From Nitrososphaerales archaeon (GTDB taxonomy: Archaea; Thermoproteota; Nitrososphaeria; Nitrososphaerales; CADDZS01), in contig JASHNZ010000098.1 in the NCBI GenBank assembly GCA_030041355.1, forward strand, positions 1 through 38,715: 38,715 bases of DNA, in the 5' to 3' direction. The notes under the pieces were generated by a model, which was given only the letters and a program-made list of their open reading frames with translations, was not told the origin of the DNA and made no database searches. A program made the translations under genes and the position numbers. Below are positions 8,203 through 16,186 of this stretch, in pieces; positions within the stretch are counted from its first letter, which is position 1, and the number at the start of each line of letters is the position of its first letter.

Positions 8203-9189
8203 TCAGTTCTGACTTTCTCTGGCAACTCTTTTCATTTCACCTGCAAATTTCTCCGGTTCCTCGAAAAACGGAAAGTGAGCGGAATTCTCGAACCAGACTG
8301 TCTCTTTTTTGGGAGCTAAAAGCTTATTTGCATATTCCACAGTAAACTGAAACGGATCTACATAGTCGTAGCGACCGGTAAAAAAGAAGACCGGGATATT
8401 CAGGTTACGAATTTCATCAATCAAGTCTCCTTTAATGGCGTCGTATTTCATGTTCTTGTGAGTGAAGACTACTCCTCTTCGAACATTCAACACGTCCTTC
8501 AAACTGTATTCGGGGGCTCGCAGGCCGGCCATGAGTAACGGCGTGAAACTTCTTCCATTGTGCAAAGCGCCTCCGAACTTGAAGAGGTATTCCTCATAGT
8601 CAATAGGAGCCCCGGCGTCAAGATCCCGAAGCAGCCTCACATCGCCTGAAGATTTTGCTTGAAGCTGAATCCATTCGCGTTGTAATTCTCGATTCCGTTC
8701 TTCCGAGTAGGCAAGCTGGCCGATACCAATGTAGGCATGAAGGAGCTCAGGAAACCGATTTGCTAAGATCATTCCGAGATATGTTCCATACGAGTGGCCG
8801 ACGAGAAACACCTTGGAGTGCTCTAGTCTCGAGCCCATGAGTTTCACGAGGCTTACGGCATCGGCTATTTCTTGGGTAACCCTGATTGACTCGGGGGGAG
8901 TATCCTTTCTGAAAGTCTTGCCGGCTCCGCGCCGGTCCCACTGAATTACCGTGAAATCCTTCTCAAGGGGCCTTTGGAACCGGTGGGCAAGATACATAGC
9001 CGGCATTCCGGGCCCGCCGTGGAGAAATAGGATCACTGGATTTGCTATATGGGCACCGCGGATCAAAATCCACTGAGGCATTCCCCCAATGTGTACTCTT
9101 TCGAGGGAAGCGATGCTGTTCGATAGGATCTTTCCGTTGTCGTCTCTTATCGGGGGAGTAGTTCCACGCCAGAAGACGGGAAAAACCAT
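8203..9189 (-). CDS. Alpha/beta hydrolase, proline iminopeptidase-like
   Basis: A 328-residue serine hydrolase. The oxyanion-hole motif is LFLHGGPGMPAMY, typical of the prolyl-aminopeptidase (S33) branch, with VIQWDRRGAGKTF after it. The nucleophile elbow is GHSYGTYLG, the acid lies in GRYDYVDPF, and the catalytic histidine in NSAHFPFFEEPEKF. All three catalytic residues are therefore present. The cap domain lies between (about residues 165-250). No signal peptide is seen, so it is probably cytoplasmic. Substrate cannot be predicted; S33 relatives cleave N-terminal proline peptides or small esters and amides. It is preceded on the same strand by a 33-codon ORF. Confidence 0.85.
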   Translation of the reverse strand: MVFPVFWRGTTPPIRDDNGKILSNSIASLERVHIGGMPQWILIRGAHIANPVILFLHGGPGMPAMYLAHRFQRPLEKDFTVIQWDRRGAGKTFRKDTPPESIRVTQEIADAVSLVKLMGSRLEHSKVFLVGHSYGTYLGMILANRFPELLHAYIGIGQLAYSEERNRELQREWIQLQAKSSGDVRLLRDLDAGAPIDYEEYLFKFGGALHNGRSFTPLLMAGLRAPEYSLKDVLNVRRGVVFTHKNMKYDAIKGDLIDEIRNLNIPVFFFTGRYDYVDPFQFTVEYANKLLAPKKETVWFENSAHFPFFEEPEKFAGEMKRVARESQN

Positions 9190-9237
9190 TAGTTTTGGAA
9201 AACTTCCTCCGCAACTGGTTTTCCTAACTAAACGCTA

Positions 9238-9339
9238 CTAAATATATCCGAATAACCAGAGCAAAACCACAACAAGGATAATTATTGCAGCGATAGCTAC
9301 CAAGTGAGCATATCCTTTGCGATAGGATCTCATCTTCAT
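9238..9339 (-). CDS. Candidate 33-aa single-span membrane microprotein
   Basis: A 33-codon frame from ATG 9337-9339 to TAG 9238-9240. It encodes a basic N-terminus (MKMRSYRKGYAH) followed by one strongly hydrophobic helix of about 20 residues (LVAIAAIIILVVVLLWLFGY) and a stop. This is a typical positive-inside bitopic microprotein. A TATA-like element (CTTATATTTTG on the + strand, 9373-9383) lies 34-44 nt upstream on the correct strand. It sits between the hydrolase gene and the divergent gene at 9437. No homologue is recognised and the function is unknown. Confidence 0.5.
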   Translation of the reverse strand: MKMRSYRKGYAHLVAIAAIIILVVVLLWLFGYI

Positions 9340-9372
9340 TTTGAACCTGAAAGTCCTTGCTCCTAAATCCGT

Positions 9373-9383
9373 CTTATATTTTG
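9373..9383 (-). promoter_or_regulatory. TATA box for the 33-aa ORF
   Basis: Reads CAAAATATAAG on the - strand, 34-44 nt upstream of the ATG of the microprotein. The position fits an archaeal promoter with a short leader. Confidence 0.4.
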
Positions 9384-9436
9384 TGTCGAGTAGAGTGAAT
9401 TCCTTTTATCGGACTTCAAGCTCACGCCCAACCTAT

Positions 9437-10081
9437 ATGCCAACAGAGAAAATTGGAATAGTAGGCAGTGGTGAGGTCGGACAAAGACTTGCAAAAAGTT
9501 TCTCGACAGTAGGCTACGAAGTAAAAATAGGGTCACGATCCCCCTACAAGCTCAAGGATTTCACGAAAGAAGCAGGAGGACGAATCTCTGCCGGGACGTT
9601 TGATGAAGCGGCATCTTTTGGGGACCTAGTCGTTATAGCGACTAATGGAGAAGCGACAGAAAACATAATTGATTTAGCTGGTCGAGAAAATTTTTCCGGT
9701 AAAGTAGTGATAGATGTAACCAATCCTCTTGACTTTTCAAAGGGAATGCCGCCTGATCTTTTGACAAAATATGTGCAGACCTCGCTAGGAGAAAGCGTCC
9801 AGCGGAAATTGCAGGATTCCAAAGTTGTCAAATGCTTCAATACGGTGCCCAATTCAGTGATGTTCCGACCGAAATTCAAGCCAAGTGAGATGTTAATTTG
9901 TGGTAACGACGCAAATGCAAAGCAGGAAGTTACGAGGCTCCTAAAGGAATTTGAATGGTCGGGCTCCATCGACTTAGGCGGGATCGAAAACGCAAGATGG
10001 CTTGAGGCTCTCTGCGTGCTATGGGTTAAGACTGCCTCGGCAACCGGCGCCTGGAACTCTATGTTTGCGCTAGTCAAGTGA
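9437..10081 (+). CDS. NADP/F420-type dinucleotide-binding oxidoreductase (Fno-like)
   Basis: About 214 residues from the ATG at 9437. A longer frame from TTG 9341 would add 32 basic, non-homologous residues, so I chose the methionine five residues before GIVGSGEVGQRLAKSF. That motif is the Rossmann GxGxxG at the extreme N-terminus, followed by VKIGSRSP (the SR pair typical of NADPH 2'-phosphate binding) and VVIDVTNPLDFSKGMP. This layout matches the PF03807 group that includes F420H2:NADP oxidoreductase. Residues such as KVVKCFNTVPNSVMFRP also fit that group. Whether the second cofactor is F420 cannot be read from the sequence. Confidence 0.75.
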   Translation: MPTEKIGIVGSGEVGQRLAKSFSTVGYEVKIGSRSPYKLKDFTKEAGGRISAGTFDEAASFGDLVVIATNGEATENIIDLAGRENFSGKVVIDVTNPLDFSKGMPPDLLTKYVQTSLGESVQRKLQDSKVVKCFNTVPNSVMFRPKFKPSEMLICGNDANAKQEVTRLLKEFEWSGSIDLGGIENARWLEALCVLWVKTASATGAWNSMFALVK

Positions 10082-10713
10082 AACTGGCACACGCAGAGTG
10101 CGTGCGAGGCAGGGGTCGCGCGAGGAAAGTTGGGATTAAAGGGCAGGATAGGCCTTTATTTGCTGAATTTTCTTGATCGCTGGGTTTTTTGGCTCGATCG
10201 ATGCGCTTTATATTTTTCCAGTTTTGTTGACAAAAACTCTTGAAAGCTTTTGCTTCTCCGAAATCTCCTTTTGGTAGTTCCTTGGATATAAGTTACCACG
10301 CTGTTTTAGCTGCGTGAATCCTGTATCAGTACCTCCTCTCATTTCTTTCCAAGATCGAGAAATCCCCCGAAAGGATGTTTGTATCAAATTCCGATAGAAG
10401 AGAGATCTTTTTCCGGAACTTTTAGGATCTTAGAGCATAAAACAGGCAATGGCGATTTGGAACAGGTGTGTGTAGAAAACCGGGGACGGGGGGGGGTATC
10501 TTAATGACTGTATTTAGAGTGATTAGGGCACTAGCTAGCAATGGAAATTTTCAAACTGGTGTCCCCTCTAAGAGCCAGCGCGTGCTTATTGATTATATCT
10601 TTGACATCAGATTTGCTTCTGACAGAGAACAAGATTGAGTCAAGCCATTTTAAAGGCCTTACAAATTACACTGATAGAGTGGTCAAGTTCCCAGAGGAGC
10701 AGAGATCATTGGG
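10082..10713. other. 632-nt intergenic stretch without a supported gene
   Basis: No convincing coding frame is seen. It holds a short perfect hairpin just after the preceding stop (10090-10104), T-rich segments at about 10150-10185, a TATA-like CTTTATATTTTTC near 10206-10218, a five-base-pair inverted repeat CACGC...GCGTG (10297-10316), and a run of nine G (10488-10496). It may contain promoters or remnants; nothing identifies an RNA gene. Confidence 0.5.
10090..10104. repeat. Hairpin CACGCA-GAG-TGCGTG after the Fno-like gene
   Basis: A perfect 6-bp inverted repeat with a 3-nt loop starts nine bases after the TGA of the preceding gene. It could be a 3' mRNA-end structure. It lacks an immediate T-tract, so a terminator role is only a possibility. 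Confidence 0.4.
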
Positions 10714-11220
10714 TTGACAGACTGGTCTACTCCGATCGCGCTTGTTGCACTGATAGTTGCCATTGTGAGCGTGTTTTTTACAATCTGGTATCAGAGAAAG
10801 CAAACTCAGCTTTCCTCTTTGGTTCTTGTTCACCAAATGATGAGTGACGAGAACGCACGCAAAGCAAGAGGTTCCGTTTATGCCATACATATGAGGTTTG
10901 TTGAATCAAAATCTCTCAATGAATTTGAAAAGGACAACTTCTCTGTAACCAAAGTCTCAGGAGACTTGGACATTGTTGGTTCGATGCTGAAAAAAGGATT
11001 GATTCCAGAGGAACCTTTCATGATGACATATTGGGGACTTGTTCGGAACATGTGGAGAGCTCTAGACCCGTGGGTTGAGGATCAAAGAAAAAAGAGAGAA
11101 GAAGTTGCCTTCCGAGAATACTTTGAGTTTCTAAACGAAAGAGCGATGAAATACAGGGACAAGAAGCGTTACGAAGACCCAGTGATATATCGTGTTTTTA
11201 TTGGAGGTCCAGTTTCGTAA
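10714..11220 (+). CDS. Membrane-anchored helical protein (DUF4760-like)
   Basis: A 168-residue protein from a TTG start. An N-terminal transmembrane helix (PIALVALIVAIVSVFFTIWY, about residues 7-26) is followed by a basic stop-transfer YQRKQTQ, then a soluble all-helical domain rich in charged residues with aromatic clusters (MTYWGLVRNMWRALDPWVED). This arrangement resembles DUF4760-type proteins of unknown function. The domain would face the cytoplasm. Its 3' end overlaps the antisense remnant frame at 11169-11457. No partner genes are evident. Confidence 0.6.
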   Translation: MTDWSTPIALVALIVAIVSVFFTIWYQRKQTQLSSLVLVHQMMSDENARKARGSVYAIHMRFVESKSLNEFEKDNFSVTKVSGDLDIVGSMLKKGLIPEEPFMMTYWGLVRNMWRALDPWVEDQRKKREEVAFREYFEFLNERAMKYRDKKRYEDPVIYRVFIGGPVS

Positions 11221-11457
11221 GAGAGCGAACCCATAATGCCTTCCGAATTCCAGTTTTTACAAGGAACTCCAGTATTACTTTGGAACTGGGACTTCGCAAG
11301 ATTCTCCTTACCGGTTATCAGTGTCTTTTGCTGGATTTCATTTGAAAGATCCAATTTCTCAATTAACCAAAGCGCATTCTCGACAGCATAACCGTTGAAT
11401 TGATTGTTGACGTAGCAGTTTACCTTCTTTGTCACCACGGAAAGCTCGGCTAGTGAC
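11169..11457 (-). pseudogene. 3' remnant of a DUF72 (YecE-like) gene
   Basis: On the - strand the frame reads KKVNCYVNNQFNGYAVENAL, which matches the conserved C-terminal end of DUF72 proteins (FNN...G.A..NA). The other approximately 200 residues of the domain are absent: upstream (above about 11457) the same strand is antisense to an unrelated coiled-coil gene. It is therefore a 5'-truncated fragment. The tail overlaps the gene ending at 11220. Family assignment rests on about 20 residues. Confidence 0.45.
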
Positions 11458-12006
11458 TTGAAATGTCCCTTCTGCGGCAACCCCCTAGCGAGCGACGAAT
11501 ATCAAGTCCTTGCCAAGTTTCGACAGAAGGCGCAGCGGGAGTACGAGGAGCGGGAAAAGGAAAGGAAGGCCAACCTCGCTGCTAAGATCAGCTCTCTGAA
11601 CGGGCAACACAAAGAGAAGCTCGCATCTCTCAAGGAAGGACATCGGCTCTAAGTAGCTGTCATAAGAAACGACCTGGAGAGGTCTAGCAAAGCTCAGATT
11701 GCCCTAATCAAGAGGAACTATGCGAAGCTAAGTTCCTACAATTCGAGACAGTTCAAGAATCTGGAAGTTCAACTTAGGCGGGAGCACGACCAAGAACTCG
11801 CAAAAAAGGAAAGGGAGTCCAAGAAGGAACGGGAGCAGATCCAAAAGAGAGAGACGCAGCGTGCAGACTCGTCAGTCAGGGCAAAAGTGGAGAAGCTCGC
11901 ACAAAAACTCAAGGCACTCTTGGAGATGCCAATAGTCTACGACAACAAGGTGGCTTCAATAATCAATTCTTGGATAGTTCGAGACCTTCTTCTTCAGCAT
12001 CACTAA
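11458..12006 (+). pseudogene. Coiled-coil zinc-knuckle gene broken by an in-frame TAA and lacking its C-terminus
   Basis: An opening frame (ATG-like start near 11458, KCPFCGNPL) encodes a CxxC knuckle followed by a highly charged coiled coil. It is interrupted by TAA at 11650-11652, yet the same frame continues open to TAA at 12004-12006 with the same composition (LRREHDQELAKKERESKKER). The final section runs antisense into the MaoC-type gene, so the natural C-terminal domain is probably lost. The layout (N-terminal CPxCG plus long coiled coil) resembles DUF2130-type proteins. G+C and codon choice (GAG, AAG, CGG, CTC) differ from flanking genes, suggesting a separate origin. Programmed readthrough is conceivable but less likely than decay. 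Confidence 0.6.
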
Positions 12007-12471
12007 GCGTTCGAATTCCAAGACAGTTGTGTCATCTTGCTTGACCATTCTGTCTCTAAAGGTAAGTATGCCAGCATTTGGTTCGGATCTTGAGTCCTTC
12101 TTGCTTACGACCTCTGAGACCAAGCGAATTTGCTCGCCTGGATAAACCGGCGCTCTAAATGACAGATTGTTTATCCCCACTAAAGCGATTACGGAATCTC
12201 TTGTCAAATTTAGAGAATACCACTGTCCTATGGCAAAGCCCAGCGAGAGCACCCCATGAGCGATCCTGCCTTTGAATTTTCTCGTCCTTGCAAATTCGTC
12301 GTCAAGGTGGAGAAGATTCATGTCTCCAGTCAGATTTGCAAATTTTTCAATGTCTTCCTTTGTTACTGTTCTCGACGTGTGTGATTCAAATCGATTGCCA
12401 ATTTGAAAATCTTCGAAATACAAACTGGCAAAAGGCCCCGGTCGAGCGAATGTTTTCAAAATGCATTCCAA
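11956..12471 (-). CDS. MaoC-like (R)-specific enoyl-CoA hydratase
   Basis: A 171-residue single hot-dog-fold hydratase. The MaoC domain begins at LYFEDFQIGNRF and contains the catalytic pair in GDMNLLHLDDEFA (Asp and His), then GRIAHGVLSLGFAIGQWYS and the strand NNLSFRAPVYPGEQIRL. It starts with TTG; the first 16 residues precede the domain. It probably hydrates a 2-enoyl-CoA and could serve beta-oxidation of the pimelyl-CoA-type ring-cleavage products made by the nearby aromatic island, though this link is an inference from position only. Its 3' end overlaps the decayed gene on the other strand. Confidence 0.85.
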   Translation of the reverse strand: MECILKTFARPGPFASLYFEDFQIGNRFESHTSRTVTKEDIEKFANLTGDMNLLHLDDEFARTRKFKGRIAHGVLSLGFAIGQWYSLNLTRDSVIALVGINNLSFRAPVYPGEQIRLVSEVVSKKDSRSEPNAGILTFRDRMVKQDDTTVLEFERLVMLKKKVSNYPRIDY

Positions 12472-12595
12472 AGCTTAAATGGTTATTCGTAGCTCTGGCT
12501 GACAGCACTGAGAATTCAATTACTCACGTGGAGCTGTTTGTATCCTGTGTATTGCTCAGCAAAACCAGAATTGGTGATCTAAGACAACGCTCAAT

Positions 12596-13192
12596 CTTTC
12601 AGTTGTTATTCTCGCAGGTGGAGAGAGTAAGAGGATGGGTACGGACAAAGCTCTGCTCAAGTACCGGGGTCAAGAATTCATCAAATTGATCTCGTCAGAA
12701 ATGCTCAGCATATCAGACGAAGTGATAGTTGCCATAGGAAGAAAAAACGTGGAAACTTTTGCCCGTGTTCTCGAGGGTGAGGTGAAGATAATGCAGGATG
12801 CTCAGTATGTTGCGAATCCAGTGGGAGGTATGATATCTGCTGGAAGGAAGGTCACCCATTCTTACTGTGCCTTTCTTGGTTGCGACACACCTTTTGTGAA
12901 AAGAGAAGTCGTTAAGCTCATCTATCAACATGCGATAGGCCATTCTGCCGCGATTCCAATCTGGGAGAACGGGGATTTGGAGCCTCTCTGTGGGGTGTAC
13001 GATGCAAAGGCGACAATAAAAGCAGGACAGGCTGCATTGCACAAAGGGAAACTAGGTTGTAAGAATTTGATTTCTTTCTTACCAAGCCCGATTTACGTCA
13101 AGGTGGAAGACTTGAGAAAAGTAGATCCTGAACTTGTCTCCTTCAAAAATGTGAACACGACTGAAGATTACAGATCACTTTTCAATCCATAG
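12596..13192 (+). CDS. mobA: Molybdenum cofactor guanylyltransferase MobA, no canonical start codon
   Basis: Transfers GMP from GTP to molybdopterin. The first standard start (ATG 12635) lies inside the nucleotide-binding loop: reading upstream in the same frame gives LSVVILAGGESKRMGTDKAL, the complete MobA signature. Between the in-frame TGA at 12575 and that motif there is no ATG, GTG or TTG; I set the left edge at the first plausible domain codon (12596). Further features are the GCDTPFV metal-binding aspartate and NPVGGM. The protein from the ATG alone is 185 residues and would lack the P-loop-like LAGGxSxR. The gene is therefore either translated from a non-standard codon (for example ATT 12608), or carries a start-destroying mutation or sequencing error. 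It is convergent with mobB, stop to stop. Confidence 0.8.
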   Translation, partial: LSVVILAGGESKRMGTDKALLKYRGQEFIKLISSEMLSISDEVIVAIGRKNVETFARVLEGEVKIMQDAQYVANPVGGMISAGRKVTHSYCAFLGCDTPFVKREVVKLIYQHAIGHSAAIPIWENGDLEPLCGVYDAKATIKAGQAALHKGKLGCKNLISFLPSPIYVKVEDLRKVDPELVSFKNVNTTEDYRSLFNP

Positions 13193-13729
13193 CTAACTAA
13201 TCAACGATAAGGCACGCTTCAGATCCTTCGGGAGCAAAAGGACAGGCACTTGATAGCTTTGACTCACTTTTCTATTTTTCAAAGATGCGAACCTGGCGAT
13301 GATGAACAATGTTCGAGGATGTTGCTTCATAAGGTTCCTTAACTCCCTGACATGAGATACACACAACACTCTCTTAATGCCGTGCAGGCCTTCAAACTTC
13401 GAATGCCAGCCTTCGACGAACAAATAATCTGTTCCCTTGCCTCTGAAAGTATCCAAAATTCTCTTGATGTTGATTTGATCTGAATGTATTTTTTCGATTG
13501 TCACAATTTGCACAGGGCTTGCTGCGACTATCGTCGTCGCCCCTGATTTTGCGAAAGTTCGAGTATCTTTGCCTCTAGGATCTATTGAGAAATTCCTAGC
13601 GTGGATGCGTTTTAGTACACCAACGACCTTTCCTTGCCTTTTCAAAGCTCGTGCAAAACACGAAATTGCGTAAGTCTTTCCACTCCCACTATATCCAAGG
13701 AGAAGTACGACCTTCAAGCTTGATTTCAC
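13193..13729 (-). CDS. mobB: Molybdopterin-guanine dinucleotide biosynthesis protein MobB
   Basis: A 178-residue P-loop GTPase that assists MobA. Walker A is GYSGSGKT (about residues 12-19), with the MobB-specific VGVLKRIHARNFSIDPRGKDTRTFAKSGA carrying the conserved histidine and aspartates, and LFVEGWH as the switch-like segment. It starts at GTG overlapping the moeA stop by four bases (GTGA), so translation is coupled to moeA. It is the last gene of the long - strand run. Its stop codon abuts the mobA stop with no bases between (TAG|CTA). Confidence 0.9.
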   Translation of the reverse strand: MKSSLKVVLLLGYSGSGKTYAISCFARALKRQGKVVGVLKRIHARNFSIDPRGKDTRTFAKSGATTIVAASPVQIVTIEKIHSDQINIKRILDTFRGKGTDYLFVEGWHSKFEGLHGIKRVLCVSHVRELRNLMKQHPRTLFIIARFASLKNRKVSQSYQVPVLLLPKDLKRALSLIS

Positions 13730-15030
13730 GTAAGTCTGGAGATTTCTCGGCTTCCAAGAAGAGTTACAGGCACTTCCCTTCCTTTGTCGATTACTTCGTT
13801 TGCTCGAAGAAGGATGAACCCGTTTGCCTTTGATAAGTTCAGCAAAAGGTTTGAACCCCAGCCCAGAGGAGTTGCTGTTAGCGCACTTGTATCCTTGCTT
13901 CTTCTTAATTGAACGAGATACAGCGAATCAATAGATCTGCTGCTCGCTAGTCTCTCTCCCATGATGGCTCTTGTAAAGGACTGCCTTGCTTCGAAAGGAA
14001 GCGCTGTTAACATGTTGAGAATCGGGAGAACAATCAAAAAGAACGAGAGGGACGCAGAGACGCCGTGGCCAGGAACAATAGCGACAGGTTTGTGGGCTAG
14101 GGTAGCGAGCCCCGCTGGCCGTAAAGGAACAATTTTTACTCCATGAAAGACGATCGAAGCACCTGCACTTCGAAGACCATCGATAACGCAGTCTCTTGCG
14201 CCAACGGAACTTCCTGCTATCGTTATCAACATGTCCAAGCTCTTCATCTCTGTTAGAATCACCTTGCCGATTTGCTCCGGGTCGTCTCGGGCGACTCCAA
14301 GGAATCTGGCGCTTGCTCCAAATTCGCTCAGGTAGCTTTGAATCAGGTTGGCGTAGTTAGTGACCAACCTTCCATCGTCTTTTTCATCCGGGGTTCTAAG
14401 ATCGTCCCCTATTGAAAGAATGCCAACCAGCGGGATTTTGGATACGCAAAGTGAACTAATATTAGCAGACATTGCAAGTGCTAGATCAACAGAATTCAAC
14501 TGTCGACCTTTTTCAAATAACAAAGATCCTGATTTTACATCCTCGCCTTTGAAGGAAATGTTCTTCCCCTTCGGTATCCGCTTCGCAAGCAGAATTCTAT
14601 TCTTTTGTAAGAGAGTTTCCTCAACTCTGACAACAGTGTCAGCACCTTGCGGAATCGGAGAACCTGTTTCGACGTAATATGTTTGAAAAGGAGATACGAA
14701 AGCTCTCTTATTCTTACTTGTATTGCCGGGAAATTCAGCGCCTTGGATTTCAAAAGAAACACGATTTGAAGAGCTCGCATTTTTCGTATCACTCGATCTG
14801 ATAGCATAACCATCCATCGCGCTTATCGACAAAGGAGGGGTATCTAGTGTCGATCGCCTATCTTCGGCGCAGATTCTTCCAACGACATTTTGCACAGATA
14901 CATTTTCAGTTCCGATTGGAAAGCCAGATAGTCGATGCTGTATCAGAGATCGAACCTTTTGATAAGGAAGTAGCTTGAGATAGACTCTCTGATCGGGTCT
15001 TGTGGAGCGCTTTGCGTGGGAAGGCAACAA
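13726..15030 (-). CDS. moeA: Molybdopterin molybdenumtransferase MoeA
   Basis: Inserts molybdenum into adenylylated molybdopterin. It is 434 residues, normal for a full MoeA with all four domains. The N-terminal motif SISAMDGYAIRS (about residue 68), GSPIPQGADTVVRVEE in domain II, and the MPT-binding domain with LVGILSIGDDLRTP and TIAGSSVGARDCVIDGL are visible; the last replaces the common GGVSVGDYD and is somewhat divergent. The C-terminal domain IV is present. It starts with TTG, 66 nt after hcrB. Its place behind two molybdoenzyme genes suggests co-expression with its clients. Confidence 0.92.
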   Translation of the reverse strand: MLPSHAKRSTRPDQRVYLKLLPYQKVRSLIQHRLSGFPIGTENVSVQNVVGRICAEDRRSTLDTPPLSISAMDGYAIRSSDTKNASSSNRVSFEIQGAEFPGNTSKNKRAFVSPFQTYYVETGSPIPQGADTVVRVEETLLQKNRILLAKRIPKGKNISFKGEDVKSGSLLFEKGRQLNSVDLALAMSANISSLCVSKIPLVGILSIGDDLRTPDEKDDGRLVTNYANLIQSYLSEFGASARFLGVARDDPEQIGKVILTEMKSLDMLITIAGSSVGARDCVIDGLRSAGASIVFHGVKIVPLRPAGLATLAHKPVAIVPGHGVSASLSFFLIVLPILNMLTALPFEARQSFTRAIMGERLASSRSIDSLYLVQLRRSKDTSALTATPLGWGSNLLLNLSKANGFILLRANEVIDKGREVPVTLLGSREISRLT

Positions 15031-15096
15031 GGTTCACCTCTATGCATCAGTGAATTTGCAAGAGTTACAATTTGAAATATGAAAAGAGCTTGGATT

Positions 15097-16095
15097 TTAA
15101 CTGTATTCTGCTTTTGCTGCAAGCTTTGTTAGAGCATCTGAAACGTACACTTTTGTCATGGATTTCCTATACGAAAACGTCAGATCGGTGTTGTCCTGCG
15201 GTTTCGCAACTCTATATGCAGCAGTTGCTACGCTTTCAATCGTATCTTGAGTCAATCGCTTTCCAAGGAGAATCTGTTCCGCTTCGGCGACCTGAACGGG
15301 GCAGGAACCTATCGCGCCAAGTACGATCTTTGCGTAGCGGCAATTGCCCTTTGAATCGAGACGCACGGCCGCTGCCACTCCAAGAATGGGGAAGTCAATC
15401 GCATCTCTGCGTCGCAGCTTGAGATACGTTGAGATTAGTCCGTCAGAAGGCGGCAACAACAGATCGGTTAGAATTTCATCCTTTGATTTTCTGAGATGTG
15501 CGGCGCCATCATTTTGGTACAACTCGCGAGCAGGCATGGTTCTTTCTCCTCGTGAGCTAGCTAAACGCAACCTCGACCCGATGGCCATGCATGCGGGAGC
15601 AATGTCAGATGCGAAAACAGCCCAGCAGCGTTTGCTTCCGCTTGCGACATGGCAGACATTACCTCCGTGTTTTAGGCAAAAGTTAACTCCGCTTCTCCAC
15701 TCGTACGACATGTCGTAATAATTGCATCTCGTGTCTTGACAGAGATTCCCGCCTATTGTGCCAGTCTCACGTATTTGCGGACTAGCAATTTGAGTTGCAG
15801 CTTCGGAAAGCACAGTATAGTATTTTGCGACGACCGGATCTGCACCAAGATCGCTCAAAACAGTGTTCGCGCCAATCTCGAGGCCGCTATTTTGATTTCC
15901 TATGATTCTTTTGAGCCTTCGGATTCGAGCTATGCTGATTACAGTTCTTGGTTCACACTGCCTTCGCTTCATGTTGGGATAGAGATCGGTCCCACCAGCA
16001 ACCAGTAGAGAATCCTCTGAAGAATCTTTCAGAAGATCAAATGCCTGTCTCAAGGAGGCCGGTCTCTTATGCTCGAAGGTAGGAAGACGCATCAT
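15097..16095 (-). CDS. hcrB: 4-Hydroxybenzoyl-CoA reductase beta subunit (FAD, [4Fe-4S])
   Basis: A 332-residue FAD-binding subunit of the xanthine oxidase family. FAD motifs are VAGGTDLYPNMKRR (about residues 32-45) and TIGGNLCQ (113-120). Immediately after comes the insert found in 4-hydroxybenzoyl-CoA reductase but not in ordinary xanthine dehydrogenases: C124, C140, C148 and C157 in RCNYYDMSYEWR...NFC...NVCHV...KRC. The spacing (16, 8, 9) equals that of the four [4Fe-4S] ligands of the Thauera aromatica enzyme as I remember it (Cys122/138/146/155). This insert inverts the usual electron flow so that ferredoxin electrons can reach the molybdenum. It lies directly downstream of the fused HcrC-HcrA gene. 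Confidence 0.88.
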   Translation of the reverse strand: MMRLPTFEHKRPASLRQAFDLLKDSSEDSLLVAGGTDLYPNMKRRQCEPRTVISIARIRRLKRIIGNQNSGLEIGANTVLSDLGADPVVAKYYTVLSEAATQIASPQIRETGTIGGNLCQDTRCNYYDMSYEWRSGVNFCLKHGGNVCHVASGSKRCWAVFASDIAPACMAIGSRLRLASSRGERTMPARELYQNDGAAHLRKSKDEILTDLLLPPSDGLISTYLKLRRRDAIDFPILGVAAAVRLDSKGNCRYAKIVLGAIGSCPVQVAEAEQILLGKRLTQDTIESVATAAYRVAKPQDNTDLTFSYRKSMTKVYVSDALTKLAAKAEYS

Positions 16096-16186
16096 TAGAG
16101 CGATCTCCTCAAAAGATGATCATCTATGAAAGACGGTGACTGCTTTCTTGTGCGCAAAGAATCAGTCTCCATGTCTTCCTTGCTCC

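Noticed and set aside
10488..10496. Run of nine G in the intergenic region
   Set aside because: An isolated homopolymer with no flanking repeat pattern; more likely a slippage tract or sequencing-sensitive site than a regulatory element.
12288..12689. 133-aa frame on the + strand between the MaoC and mobA genes
   Set aside because: It is antisense to the MaoC gene in its first half and out of frame with the mobA signature in its second; the residues show no domain.
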